Shown here: positions 10,973-22,477 of the stretch, piece by piece
Position numbering within the stretch: the first letter of the stretch is position 1
How the letters are laid out: every line of letters begins with the position of its first letter
NCBI GenBank assembly: GCA_963573305.1
Contig: OY754327.1
Coordinates: forward strand, 181,606,386 to 181,670,385
Source of the DNA: Pyrrhosoma nymphula
Lineage: Eukaryota > Arthropoda > Insecta > Odonata > Coenagrionidae
DNA: 64,000 nt
Direction: 5' to 3'
Made by a program: the position numbers and the translations under genes
The notes under the pieces: model-generated
What the model was told of the DNA's origin: nothing
The model's input: only the letters and a program-made list of their open reading frames with translations
Database searches by the model: none

Positions 10973-12174
10973 GTAAGTGACCTTTTTACGTCTCAAATAT
11001 TATAACTCAAGCGTAATCTGAAGTAGTGCGATCCCTTCTATTCTTTAAGACCCTTCGGAATCTCTCGTGTCCTTGCACACATTTATCACTTTCTTCCTTC
11101 CCAATTTCCCACGGAGGATTTGTCGCTGTTTTCTCGTCAAGAGACACCACCTACACCTATTTCTTTTTTCCCCGTAGTCCCTTTTGCTGACATTAAAAGC
11201 CGCATGATGGGCGACGCTCACCTGGAAAAAATCCACAAAGGTGGCTTTCAGCATACTGTGTAGATGTAGAGAGATGGCATTACTTTTCCTCCGCAGATTA
11301 TGAAAATATAACCATTATTTTTTTAAGATTGTAATGTGATAAACGGAAATAAAAAAGCCATTTAGTGTGTATATTATCAATAAAATACAATAGCAAATTT
11401 TCACAATTTTTATTTTTTTCCCGATAAGTATTTGGGCGTAAAAAATTCATTACAGAACATGACTAGGTTTTTTAAACTCCACCACATCCTTGAACTAATC
11501 TATCATCGAACAGAAAAAAGCGCCGATTCTAAGTTGTGACGACCTGTGTAGAATAGTAACTTGATGCTAGTCCGTGTGTATTTAATATTTCTTAATCTTC
11601 CTTAACTGTTTCAATCTTGCAAAATCTATTGGCATTTGCCACGAGTTTATTTGTATAGGGCTTCTATCGCTCAGTACTTATTTTTTACAGTTTACAGTTG
11701 TCTATGATATGGGGATGTGATGACATAAACATAGCATCTGGTTATGCATATCCTTCCAAAGAATAAATGTGGAAAGTTATTCTGTTTCATTATCGTGAAT
11801 TCTAAGCCATTTGGAAAAGCGAATTATAGGGATTTTTTTCCTACAATATTTTAAACACTCCTGGCTGGCTTCATGATTTCCATGTAATTGGACCACATAC
11901 CTACCTCACGAATACTGCAATAAGGCATATTGAACTCATATTTTGGATGTTCGTCTGACATTATATTACCACCAGTGATCACTCTTCAGGCCTGTTGTGT
12001 GTGGCTTTCTTGGGACTTGACCAGCTCATAATTTTCTCTCCATTGATCTTTTTCTCCTTGAGCTTTCAACAAATAGCTAATGATCGTTTCCCGAAAAAAA
12101 CAATACATTCTGGAAGAACGTTTCTCAGATGGATAAACGAGGGAGATGAGAGACGGTAATTTTGTCTATCAATA
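10973..12174. other. AT-rich stretch, putative start of intron 1
   Basis: Nothing recognised. A 69-codon minus frame (11045-11254) has no known domain. If the 10972 donor is real, this begins an intron of about 11.3 kb. Confidence 0.35.
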
Positions 12175-12835
12175 TCTTCCTCTATATATAAGAATGTTTG
12201 TCTGTCTTTTAAACAAATTTACAATTTTACTCCGATCGTGTTGAAATTTTGCAGACTAATAACTCAAGACAGGAGGAAAATTGTACTTTTTTTGCTTTTT
12301 CAAATTACTTCCGCTCAAGATATAGGGTTGGGATTTTGAAAAATCAAATGGCTTAAAATGAAGTTTATAATTATTTCAATTAATTATCATTTTCCAATTC
12401 GCATTTGTCTGAAAATCGCGTTTTTAGATGCAAAAACGCACATTTTTCTCTGAAATCAACAATAGCATATTTCCTTGACAACCAGATTTTGGTCTTTAAC
12501 GCATTTGAAAATTCATTTTGCTTAGTTAAGCTGATTAGGAATGCTAAGTATTGTTTTTTTTTGTCGTGGTTTATTTTTTTGCTTTTTGATTCTATTTTCA
12601 CCCAAATAGAGAGTTTACATTTATTTTATCAGATACCCGAAAGCATGAAGTTTCTCATTTTTTCAATCGATCTATTTTACGCATCGTATATGTCTAAAAA
12701 CTGCACCTTTAGCAAATTGTTTAAATAAATAAAATAATTATTAACACTGTACAAATTACTAATTAATCCCTCTCCTCTTATATAATGAGTTATGAAGGAA
12801 GTGTGATCCCGAGCAACGGCGGGTAATTCAGCTAG
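12175..12835 (+). mobile_element. Non-autonomous Helitron-like element
   Basis: The 5' end is TCTTCCTCTATATATAAG, followed by gaatgtttgtctgtc, as in many arthropod Helitrons. The 3' end is a short GC hairpin (cccgagcaacggcggg, 12808-12823), then taattcag and CTAG at 12832-12835. The element sits between A and T without a target duplication, as expected for Helitrons. No Rep/helicase is encoded in the 661 bp. The 107-codon plus frame (12405-12728) is AT-rich and unsupported. Confidence 0.7.
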
Positions 12836-14340
12836 TCTATACATATGTAACATAACCGGAAATCTGGATGCGGCACATTGAAGATCAATTAGTGCGATTT
12901 GATTTTGAGCGGTGGCTGGAGTAAATAATAGATTCCCACGCAGACGGCCCGAATTCTATTTCTGGCGATGTTGGACGTTATTCATTGGAAATGCGAGGTT
13001 TATCTGCGCGCATTGAGGAGAGCACTTTGAATACAGTACTCCGTTCATTGAATGGGATAGTGACTGGGGTCCTCTTGGCGTCTTGGTAATCACAGCTATG
13101 GCTCATTCCGGTCGAAAGTATCTTGTCCCTTTTCCATCATACCTTCCTGGAGTAAAACCTTTCTTCTCCGTTTGAAGCGCCAACTCTTGCGAACGAGACT
13201 TAACTTGCAATGATATGGAATTTCAGTCAATGTATATAGGTAAATTTTCTCATGCGTCATTCAATTATTTTTCGAGTTATTTTTTTTCGTGAATTATTTT
13301 CCTCTTTCGCCTCCTATTCATTGACTATTTATTTGGTACGAATTATTTAAAGAAATATATTTAAATAGGTACTGCTAATGGCAGTCTAGTCATAGTCTTT
13401 TATGAAACAATATTGCTCCAATTAACCGTTAGTGACTGAGTTTTTCGATTAAGTGTGATGCTAAGTTCACTTTTCTCTTTAAAAAGAAATCATTTTAACA
13501 TCGCATGCATGCCCCTCGATAGACAGTGAATTTGATTGAGTTTTTCTCTCTGAACAGGAATATTTTGAGTATTTTTAACGAATGTAATCTCAATATTATA
13601 AAACCAAGTTACGTCATAATTTAATTTTTTATCGGCATAGTATGTTAAATTAAAAATTAAATTACAGACATTTTTATTTTAACACACTTCTCGATCGAAT
13701 GTGCATTCTGGATCAGATGAGGACTGCGAAGGAATCCTACGTGCTCTTACCCATGTGACATTGTGATATGTTGATAATCTTTTGGAGCTATTTTTCTTAC
13801 TGGGGTGTTCATAATTATTTCTGGTTTGTAAATTTCTTCCTGTTTTCGTTTTTGTTTTCTACTCTTCTTCCTGTTTTCGTTATTATTTTTTATAGATTCT
13901 TCCGCTCCCTCTTAATCTCTTTTGTAAGTGCCATTCAGATCTCTTACGAGGTGCGTTATTGAATCCAAGTTAATGAAAAAGTCAGCCCTTGTTTTGATCT
14001 TTTAAATAGGTGTTAGAAATACGGACATAAATCCGGGTAGACCATCCTGCTAAACCATCGTCAGTATTATCTGAGACCTGTGAAATGTGAATGTTCTGAA
14101 ATGGGCGTGCACCCCACGAACAGCTATTGTCGAATAGATACTGGGCCCCATTTATGTATTTTCCCTCTCCTAAAGAAAAGGCAAAAATACTGATCAAATT
14201 TCCCTAAAATTCCGAATTCATACATCATCCATTTTTAATGGTATATTGCTATTTTTATTTTAATGGCAATGCAGCCAAATACTGTTGAATAAAGCTAAAA
14301 GAAATTATGTAGTCCCAAATACTCTTACCCTTACTCTTAC
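12836..14340. other. AT-rich intron or flank, nothing recognised
   Basis: No element ends, exons or RNA genes seen. The hydrophobic 64-codon frame at 13768-13962 is T-rich and probably accidental. Confidence 0.4.
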
Positions 14341-14707
14341 TGAAATACTTAACGTGCACACGCCAATCTTTCTCAAATATCTGTTCATGCCAATGACTAT
14401 GTGAATAACGAAATTGAAAGAAATATCGGCCATGCCTCGCTACTTCAGCTCGCTCATAAAATAAATTATGACTGCAGTGTATAAACTTAGAGCTTATAAT
14501 GAGAAGTATGGAGTTCTATTACACTATGAGATCTATGGATACTTCTCATTATAAGCTCTAAGTTTATACACTGCAGTCATAATTTATTTTATGAGCGAGC
14601 TGAAGTAGCGAGGCATTGTCGATATTTCTTTCAATTTCGTGATTCACATAGTGATTGGGATGAACAGATATTTGAGAAAGATTGGCGTGTGCACGTTAAG
14701 TATTTCA
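14341..14707. repeat. 367-bp foldback with about 169-bp arms
   Basis: The left arm (14341-14509) and right arm (14539-14707) are reverse complements with few mismatches, separated by a 29-bp loop. Outer ends read TGAAATACTTAACGTGCAC and GTGCACGTTAAGTATTTCA. The arms include cagctcgctcataaaataa and cactgcagtcataa. It could be a foldback MITE or a local inverted duplication. No flanking target duplication was clear. If transcribed within the putative first intron it would make a long hairpin RNA. Confidence 0.8.
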
Positions 14708-15695
14708 AAATAAATGAGTGGCTAATGACTCTCCAGAAATGAATCTGACTTTCCTCTTTTAGTTTACCACCCTCTCCTCCACCTTACTCCGAATCACGTT
14801 TGAGGATTGGCCTTCAGCCAATCACAATTCCCTCCCACGCCTGCTTAGCTAGAACGAGCTGGTAAGAGATTCCTTTCTCACGTTTTACTTCAAATACCCG
14901 CTCAGGCTATGGGGAAATAAATTTAAAAGTAAATAAAACTGTTCTGCTGTACGACCTCTCCGATACTATTTTCTCTAAATTACTGATCTTTAGTTCTTAA
15001 ACTTCTAAAATTAAAGTTCTACACCTCCAGACTCTTGATTCTTGCCAAGGTTTTATGGCGAATATCTATTTTTGGCCAATTAATCACCTCCTTCAATGGG
15101 TACGCCGAGCCCTTCAATCATTTCCCACGCTTCGTGGCCAATGTTGGTCATAGATGATAGCTGTATATTCAACTATGCGGCGTAGTGATTGAGGAAGGAT
15201 GAGAAAATGGTTTGTTTTGGAATCGAGACTATTTGCAGTTTCATAATGTACGTTAAAGATTATTTCGCAATGGCTGACGTTTACTGAAACCCTAACGTCC
15301 AGAGTATTCTATGAAAGAATCATTTGCATATTATGTAGAAACTTTTAATCTGCTCGATTAAAAAAACATCGTTTTCTCTGATCTTGTAGAGGAATCTGAG
15401 AAACATTTTAATCGTTATTCAGTTTTTTTTCGGGCTTATTTGGAATGAAGGCTTTAGGACGCACCATCGTTCACCCAAATGCACCCATCTTAAAGTGGAG
15501 TTTTGGAAAGTTTGTAAGTATGTAACCTTTCGTTGCGCAAATTCCACTACGAGATTTTTTTTCACCTTTTATTTTACTTTTGGATTAGTTAATTACTTTG
15601 ACTGAAACGAAATAGGCATTGTTTAACACTTTTTCCAAGTAGTGGTTGACCAGGCATAGTTATCAGACGTAAAGTAACATTTTTACCTCCCTAAA
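14708..15695. other. Spacer, nothing recognised
   Basis: AT-rich DNA without a supported gene or element boundary. Confidence 0.4.
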
Positions 15696-16358
15696 GCCTC
15701 GTTTCCGGTCTGACAAGTTCCAGGAACATGACGCGCAACGTGTGCCCGGCACATGTTATACGTCATTACTCATGTCTACTGTTTCCAATTCACTGCGACA
15801 TCTGCAACATTTGTATACCTTTTATATTAGTCTTTTTTCTTTTAAGTACTGGGACCTCAGTGAGTGAAGCTTCTGCTCAACTTCTTTAATATTGCTTTCC
15901 ATAACATCACAAAGCCGTTGCAGGGCATCGGTTCTATTGTTAGAGTTCTTATGACATGAATTTCTTACATACCACAACAGTCTCCTCTTCATATATTTCA
16001 ATAAGTTTCGCCGCTTTACATTTAGACCACTCCATCACAAAACAAACACTAGCACTGACACAACACTGAAAATACCAAAACCACAAAAAAGAGGGCACGT
16101 TTGAGGTTGGGTTTTAGGGTTTGGAACAGCGAGTGTAGACTGTACTGCGCGTGCGCATGTCCCGAGGACATACTGCAGTCTGTTTTGCATTGCCCGTGGC
16201 ACAAGTTGCGGCGCATGTTGTGCGCCACAGTCGCTTGGCACATTTTTGTCCCCGGCACTTATGCCGCAACATGTTGCAAACTGTTTCCATTTCAACAAAT
16301 TTCGGGCACATGACGCGCAACATGTTGCAGGACAAATTTGTAGTAAAGGAAACGAAGC
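15696..16358. mobile_element. Possible MITE with short inverted ends
   Basis: The ends are GCCTCGTTTCC (15696-15706) and, reversed, GCTTCGTTTCC (16348-16358). Just inside each is the shared string acatgacgcgcaac followed by a tgt-rich block (15726 and 16310). The interior near 16150-16330 is GC-rich with repeated TGTTGC/GCAACA motifs, which explains the overlapping open frames on both strands. No convincing target duplication was found, so class and borders are uncertain. Confidence 0.4.
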
Positions 16359-16359
16359 A

Positions 16360-16740
16360 TGAGTCTCCACGGGAATGGGTTGTTATGTTATCTGTAATTA
16401 TTGGCTTTCCATCCAGAGGTTCCGGGTTCGAATCCCGGCTGTGGTGGAGTTTTTTTTTTCGATAAAGTTACGGTACCTTCTTAGGTGCTGAGTGGAGATC
16501 ACTTCAAGTGCTGTACTACGTCCGTCGGATGGGACGTTAAACTGTGGACCCCTCTGCGTCATTCGACTAGAGTAGGCAAATTCCGACGCCAGGCTCCTCT
16601 CCTTTCTTTACTTTACTTCTTTTCTCCTTGCCTTCTCTCATTCCCCATGTTATCTTTCCCTTACCACATTACCCACCTATCCTTAATGGTGCAATTTACC
16701 TGAGTTGCCGGTCACCTCCGCAAATAGCCTTAAATCTTCG
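16360..16740 (+). mobile_element. tRNA-derived SINE
   Basis: A perfect T-arm, CCGGG-TTCGAAT-CCCGG (about 16422-16439), carries an exact RNA polymerase III B box (GGTTCGAATCC, 16425-16435). After a T run comes the block ccgtcggatgggacgttaaa (16522-16541), then a pyrimidine-rich 3' part. I remember similar head-plus-central-block layouts in arthropod SINEs but cannot name the family. The A box is weak (16360-16395). No intact tRNA cloverleaf is present. Confidence 0.6.
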
Positions 16741-17344
16741 TGTCCAAGCCGTATGATAAACGTTTAGATAAACGTTTCGCACTCACGTTGGTGCGCCATT
16801 GGAGGTTTTACGTGAAAGTACCAGCTGATGGAGGCAGAGTGCGTGAGTGCTCACGAAGGCGAGGACCCGTATATGAAACTTTTGCGTGTTTTTTCCCTCC
16901 AATTTTTCCAGTTGCCCTTCCGAATGATCGTCTTCCCCGAGAACGTATGGGCGTGGCAAATTGGATATTATTAGCAAAGAGTAGGTGGCACAATGAGAGG
17001 GCTGTTTATGGGAAAAATCATGTGGCCGTTTAGAATAAATTTGGATGTAGACTGAGAGTCATTGCTCATGGTACTCCCGTTTACTTCTCTTCAAGCTAAG
17101 GCTTACGTTATCTTCTCCGGAGTAATGTACGAACGAGTCTGGAATTCCCAGCATATCTTTCTCCCGAATCCCATTGCTCTGTTGGGTGGTTGGGTGAATG
17201 TTTACCTTCTATTCATTTCGCTTTCGCCGCGTCGTTGGACCGGCTAGAGGTGTTTTGGCGTATCGAATGGAAAGGCCCAACAGCTAGCATGTGAAAAATG
17301 TCATTTATGTTATTTCCAAACTCGAAAGATATAATTTTCAATTA
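16741..17344. other. Spacer, nothing recognised
   Basis: Overlapping frames around 16740-17033 on both strands show no known domain. No element ends seen. Confidence 0.4.
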
Positions 17345-17430
17345 CATCTACTTCGTATCCCCCAAAGCGTCTCAAGGATGTGTCGGAGTTGGTGTTCGGA
17401 TAGCATCCATTATTGTGGTTTCGTGAATGA
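17345..17430 (-). mobile_element. Decayed LINE 3' tail of the TAGATG family
   Basis: tacatctacttcgtatcccccaaagcgtctcaaggatgtgtcgg matches, with drift, the 3' terminal hairpin and tail seen at 2399 and 7203. Only the 3' UTR end is recognisable. Confidence 0.4.
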
Positions 17431-17689
17431 AAAAGTGTTCCATACATGTGTAATTATATTTTATTTGAATTCATAGATTCTTAGCAGTGGTCCTGCCTTG
17501 GCTTCCAATCGTGCGAGGAAAAAAGACCTATTTAAGTCGGTTGGCTGGTAATTAGATGGGTCGATGGACAGTTAAGGCGCCACTGAGGTTTTCTGGACGG
17601 GTTGATAATAGAAGGATTATTATGCAGAATGGAGGGAGGGTAGAGGTGATCCCGGCGTTAGTATTGGCACAATTTTAACGAAAGACGGT

Positions 17690-17885
17690 TCAAAGTCACA
17701 CCCGACTGACTGAGTACAACATTTTTAAATTATTTCCACAAAGCATCCTAGCAGGGATCGGGATTCCACTGAAAATTTCCATCACTGCCGGTATTCGAAC
17801 CTAGGTACTCTGGGTGGAATTGTGATGTCCTCAGAAAGGAGATCGCCAAGATGAGAACGTTGGAATGGTGCATTTATTCGAGGTA
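17690..17885 (-). mobile_element. tRNA-derived SINE fragment, antisense
   Basis: Read on the minus strand, the segment has a B box-like GGTTCGAATAC (17793-17803) within a partial T-arm. It continues cggcagtgatggaaattttc, a layout common in arthropod SINEs. The A-box half is not convincing. Confidence 0.4.
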
Positions 17886-20800
17886 ATACTACAAAATACG
17901 CAATTAACTAGGAAGATAATTTTGCCAGCAGAACTATCATCAGCAAGTGGTATCCTAGATAGTTAAGTCTTTCATCATAAATGTGTTATTTACATTTTCT
18001 ATTACTTTATTGAGTTATTATGCGTGAATGCTCGTGCTCTACTTGCTAGTGCTCGGCCGCATTGCCGGATTATTCTTCGTAGTTTTTGCCATCATATCTA
18101 CTTTTTGATGATAATGTGGCTATCTCTCTGTACCCCTCCATCTATCTAACGTGAAAGAAACTTGCAATGATTATCCGTCGCATGACCATCTATTCATCCG
18201 TCTTATAATGCTTCAAAACTGTGTGAACTCCTATTATTTTTGCAAACTGCAGCCACGGCCGCATTAGTGTTAGCTGTTATCCAAAATGAATGATGAAGGT
18301 ACCTACAAAATTGGATGTATAGGATTTCTTAACCAGCGTAGGCTAAGCCGACGCCGGGTTTCCATCATAACTTTCACCTTTTTCCGCTATCTATGAGACA
18401 AGAAACAAATGACCTTGATATTCTGGCCTCTTTCACGATCACCGCAACCGCCAATAGGCCAACCTGGGTGTCAGCTGCCGATGACCTTGAGCTCTAAAGC
18501 CTTACGAATTTAAAACGGGTTTACTGCTAACTCTGGAGCATACCAACCGATGGTATCAAAACCTTGAAATATCAATGGTCAATAACTTTTGCCATTTTTA
18601 ATAAAACTGAATATATTGCCGGACACTTCTTTGACCGTACCTACTCAACTATAAATCTCTTGACCTTGAATTTGTGAAACTGGACATAAGTGTCCTATTT
18701 TTTTTAAAGAGGTAATTGTTTCACACTGAGAAATTCCCATTAGGTTATTTACCTTGAAGCGAAACACATTACGTCATTGTTCTTGTAGCAGTTAGCAATA
18801 ATCCTAGACGTCAATATGTCCTTTTAAAATTTTACTTTTTAAAAACATTTTTGAGGGCTAACGACGTAAAATTATGTGGCCTTAAATCTTCCGAGAACTG
18901 CTGGTAACGTAATATTATGTTCCTTTGAGTTGTAAAAAATATTTGATAGGCATAATATGTAACATTTTCAACCCCCATTCGAGGAATCATTCGATTATTA
19001 TGAAGTAATATACTTGAAAATATAATCTAAGAGGTAGTAAAATTTGCATTTTCCTGTTTTGCGGCAAAATTTACAAAGATTCCTGCAATTGGTAAAATTA
19101 GCCAGCACTGCTGCTGCAAAAAATAAAGTGGCCAGCACTCAAAGTGTTTATAATGGTTTATGGAAAGACAATTTTTCCCCCTCAACGCATGGGGCTCTCA
19201 ACTTAGGAAGGCCTGTTTTTATTCCAATTACAAATGGATCCTGCGAACTTCCCCACCTGTCTTCGTCATATCAATACTTAGGGAATCGGAAAAGCAAATA
19301 TAATTCTGAAATTTGTGGAGACCCATTGTTTCTGAGTGTTGCCGCTTCTATTTATTAATCCATCTCGAGTCTCAAATCCGAATCCTCTTTCTCGGGGAGC
19401 TCGTGAATCATGTCTTTTTGAGCGCTCCCTTCCTCACGTCACTTCCGGCGTCACGTTATTTTTGCTTGGGCGGTATATTTAAATTTTTATATTCGATAAA
19501 TTTAAATGCCTTCACTCGTTTTTTGTTGTATTGTAAGGAATGAATAATTTGCGGAATGGAGGAAGGGGACTAAGAAACTCTGCTTCGGCCGCCATACATA
19601 TGACAGAAAAAACTAAATGCAATTTCTCTCATTTGCAATTATTACTTCATCACACATTGTCTGCGGGAAGTAGTTTACCAAAATCATTTTATTGATAAAC
19701 GCAGTTATTTGTCGTTCCCGTGAACTTGAATTTACAATTACGTTTTTCTTGTCTCTTGTAAATTTATTGTTGATTTAATTTGTTGGGTCTGACGTCCTCT
19801 TGTACGTCCAAACTGATAGAAATATTATGACATTTTCTTTTTACCTGTTAGCTAGATCAATTAAATCTAAAAAGGTGATTTCTCTCGGGGTCCATTTTTT
19901 CGGGTTTCAAAGTGATTGCGGAAAAGTGGGTGTCACGCATTCTGTGCTGCATTCTTCTTGGTATAAAACTCAATGATGATCGAATTTCTTGGAGACGCAC
20001 ATACCGCTGTTTCAGAAAAGTGAATTTGGCGAAGGGAAAATATCAATCCACGTTTTGACTTACTTCGCGCCGATTGATATTGTGTGATGAGAGGCACTGC
20101 GCCGCTGCCCGAGGAGAGGTCGCTGCATGTCGCCGTACAAGAGGGCTTGAAAATAATAAGCTATATGTAGCGCAGACAGCGAGGGAAACTCTCACTTACG
20201 GCCTATTTGTCAGCGAAATTTAAATTAATCGATTCCTTTGGTCATTAGCGGAAATTATGGAGAGCATAGTATTGAGGCGACAGAGGAAATTATCTGTATT
20301 GCATCTGAATTTGTGCATATCGTTTGTTTTTAAAAATGCTAACCTTTCGTGATACATGTTCTCGAACTGTCGTCATTTTAGGGAATTTGGCATTTTGTTC
20401 TATTAATGCCTAATTAATTTTTACATTAGAATATAGTGATAATATATTGAATTATTCACCGAATAATTAAAATGGTCACGGCTAGAACTCAAATCCGAAC
20501 AGCACCTCTGATTAGAAAATTTTATTGCGTTTTTATTTATTTTTCAAAATATTTTTAATTTGATATTAAATATGTATAAGGGCAAGGTTCGTTTAGGGGA
20601 ACACGTCGATTTCACCAACTCGGAAAATATTCCAAGCGTCTTTTTCGAATGACCTCACTCGGACGGAGAATGGTTAAAAATTTGTTTCACAGAGGAGACA
20701 AACGGTACAGGGAATAGAATTCTATTCCCTGGTACCTATACTCTAAAAGACCCTGGCGCAAATAGCTAATCATGCACGAGCTAGTACTACTTTAGGTCAC

Positions 20801-22312
20801 GAAGCCAAATATGAAGGCTTTTCTAAATTCCTCGGCAGATATTTTTTTATTGCGCTCACAATCCAGAGGGACAGATCTTGCTTTCCTATTAACTTTCTCT
20901 AGATTTCCCATACCTTCCATGTGAACACGTGGATGCACGACTGAGGCACTGAGGTCCACCCACACTCCGGATCTCCTCAGCTCCCAGCCTCTCTCGCCCG
21001 AGCGCTCTGCATAGTCTCCGCGCGATTGTAGCGCCCAATCGATAGAACACTGCGCAATGCTGCGCCCGCACATACATCTGTCATCTCCAGGAAGGAATTT
21101 CGATGACATTATGAGCTCAGAAATGACAATTTCTGCCCATTTATTGTCAGCTATTTCCTAAACTGTAGTTGCCACTCTTGGATTCGATAGTTTGTGGCAA
21201 ACCTCAAGAGTAATTGTTTCATCGACAAGGATGCTCTTGTCAACGTTTTAAGCGGCAACTTCTACGCGCTCAATTCTTACTAGTTTCAGAGATATTATCA
21301 TCGGTATGGAAGTTGACATCGATGGAAATTGCCTAACGAAGGACAACTCCCTGTTGCCATCGCCGTGGAAGTCAATGGAAGTGCACCATTTTTGAAAAAC
21401 ACGGACTTTCATCGAGACGCTTCTTCAGCTTGCAAAATTTTGCGAGAGATGGCAGAAGATTGTGAGTAGCTGTTGTTGCAAAGCGAAAAAAGTTCCAAAA
21501 TGTGACAACAGATGGCGAGGAGGACGCCATCTTTGTTACATATTCGTTGTTATGTCGGACGACGTGAAGCAAAATTAGTGATCTGAAATATTGTAACTCG
21601 GTGTAAAATTGATAATTCACGAGAGATTCAGGTAACCACCTTTCCCTAGAATTTTTTCGCGTAGTTTCCACGCACCAAGTGTGAGATATTAAGCTCCGCT
21701 TCGCCGAATGCATGTTTGTTGAAATCGATTTACTCGCTGGAAAGAACGGTGTTAAGGTTTCCATTTCCTAAACCATTTTGGGTTCTCGTACTTTCATGAC
21801 ACACCGGTGTAGGTATCTTTTGGCCAACTGTTGTTATGCAGTCAACTTTTCGTAGGAATCCGATCTCTAAAGTTTTTATAGCTGTATGTAAGCGATGTTA
21901 TAGGCGGGACGGAATGTAAGTAAGGAAACGTGAACTGAGCGTATGAGATCGCCGGTAATTGTCTGTTCCACCCTTTAGTGTGCCATTGACCGTATTTATG
22001 TTCATTATTTTGGAAAGCAAATATAAGGGGTTTCGTGTATAAAAATGTGAGCATTCAACTGTTATATACCGATGCTTGACGTACTAATTCGGCCTTGAGG
22101 AGTAGAGTTGTTACGAATATCGATTGGCAAGGTTCATTGTTTTCATTGTTGTTCATGCATCTTTATCACCAGTGCAAGTGGTGGTCCATACATATCTACC
22201 ACAAATACCTTTCATTAAATCTACTTTGATAAACATGGGAAAATTTGATATCCGTATTTGACATCATTCGAAATTAATGGTGAATTTTACATGCATTGTT
22301 TTTCATCCGCAG
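17886..22312. other. Intron or flank with minor palindromes
   Basis: No gene recognised. It contains a 22-bp perfect palindrome AGGGAATAGAATTCTATTCCCT (20709-20730) inside a longer imperfect one (20704-20736), and a locally GC-richer patch (20890-21080). A 130-codon minus frame (21764-21372) and a 105-codon minus frame (21109-20792) have no domain I know. The missing first coding exon of the RAI1/TCF20-like gene may lie here, but I could not identify it. Confidence 0.35.
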
Positions 22313-22477
22313 ATAGTGGTAGTGACCCTCCTGACAGCAGTTATCAGCATCAGGATTCGGAGCCGACACTTTATGGCCGTCATACCACTTCTTTAGGGGG
22401 ACCCATAGGGGGGCAGTACGAACCACACCAATACGAGAGCAGTTACGGTTACCAACTTCAGTATCCGGTGACAACTG
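22313..22477 (+). CDS. Exon of RAI1/TCF20-like gene (first one found)
   Basis: Acceptor tttcatccgcag, donor ACTG|GTAAGT. It needs one base from an upstream exon and leaves one base, so it is phase 1-1 (165 bp). It encodes SGSDPPDSSYQHQDSEPTLY and a Gly/Tyr/Gln-rich tail, low complexity like the N-termini of RAI1 and TCF20. The preceding coding exon is unknown. Confidence 0.75.

Noticed and set aside
16395..16445. tRNA gene at the perfect T-arm
   Set aside because: Only the T-arm and B box are intact. The D-arm and acceptor stem are missing and SINE body sequence follows.
16035..16465. Five overlapping open frames of 69-111 codons around 16.0-16.5 kb
   Set aside because: They lie in the repeated, GC-richer interior and right end of a MITE-like element and extend into a SINE. 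Cysteine-rich peptides on both strands reflect repeated TGTTGC motifs.
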